The position numbers and the translations under genes are program-made. This document shows positions 63,990-64,000 of a DNA stretch of 64,000 bases, piece by piece. Source of the stretch: Nannochloropsis oceanica (Eukaryota; Sar; Eustigmatophyceae; Eustigmatales; Monodopsidaceae); the NCBI GenBank assembly GCA_004519485.1, contig CP038119.1:1-64000 (forward strand). Direction: 5' to 3'. The first letter of the stretch is position 1, and every line of letters begins with the position of its first letter. Under the pieces are notes generated by a model. That model made no database searches. It worked only from the letters and a program-made list of their open reading frames with translations, and had not been told where the DNA came from.

Positions 63990-64000
63990 CTGGATGAGGA

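Overview
The window is a chromosome end from a compact, intron-rich, moderately GC-rich eukaryotic nuclear genome. It opens with a perfect CCCTAA array (bases 1-176), the C-rich strand of a TTAGGG telomere, and genes start within 1 kb of it. The content fits a photosynthetic stramenopile, most likely a eustigmatophyte such as Nannochloropsis/Microchloropsis. The grounds are a small protein with a plastid-type bipartite leader (signal peptide ending before an A-F motif), a plastid glycolate/glycerate transporter homologue, a phytochelatin synthase, and introns packed with GGGA and CCCT tracts. The genus is an inference; the alga-like biology is better supported.

I read 16 protein genes, mostly multi-exon with canonical GT-AG borders. 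Left part (1-17 kb): telomere, a 96-residue plastid membrane protein (+), a tandem-domain glyoxalase I (-), a 20-exon 1,601-residue protein joining RUN, RhoGAP-like, ELMO and TLDc domains (+), and a gene that fuses two adenylate kinase domains to an LrgAB/PLGG1-type transporter (-). Middle (17-44 kb): single-exon phytochelatin synthase (+), ankyrin-repeat membrane protein (-), GT69/CAP59-type glycosyltransferase (+), ankyrin-repeat protein (+), DTW-domain tRNA aminocarboxypropyltransferase (-), small two-span membrane protein (+), NT-C2 domain protein (-), and a 17-exon secreted protein of unknown function (+). Right part (44-64 kb): ArsH (+), the arsenite efflux carrier ACR3 (-), arsenate reductase ArsC (+), a BTB-domain protein (+), an importin-alpha-like armadillo protein (-), and the 3' part of a pectinacetylesterase-like gene with a repeated acidic stalk (-), cut by the window edge.

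The clearest functional unit is the arsenic island at 44.6-51.5 kb. ArsC reduces arsenate to arsenite, ACR3 exports arsenite, and ArsH oxidises trivalent organoarsenicals. ACR3 and ArsC are divergent across a 1.17 kb gap, and phytochelatin synthase (metal(loid) chelation) lies 27 kb away on the same arm. The most novel-looking products are the RUN-RhoGAP-ELMO-TLDc protein and the adenylate kinase x2-PLGG1 fusion.

Structurally, many introns begin with G-rich (GGGA)n and end with C-rich (CCCT)n tracts, which also spill into coding sequence. Several introns carry decayed copies of an adjacent exon. An intron-like sequence is shared between the arsC intron 1 and an intergenic site 23 kb away. No transposon, virus-like element, tRNA, rRNA or CRISPR array was recognised. 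Exon borders were set by eye from reading frame, splice consensus and protein family; start codons and the 3' ends of two genes (GT69 and NT-C2) are the least certain points.
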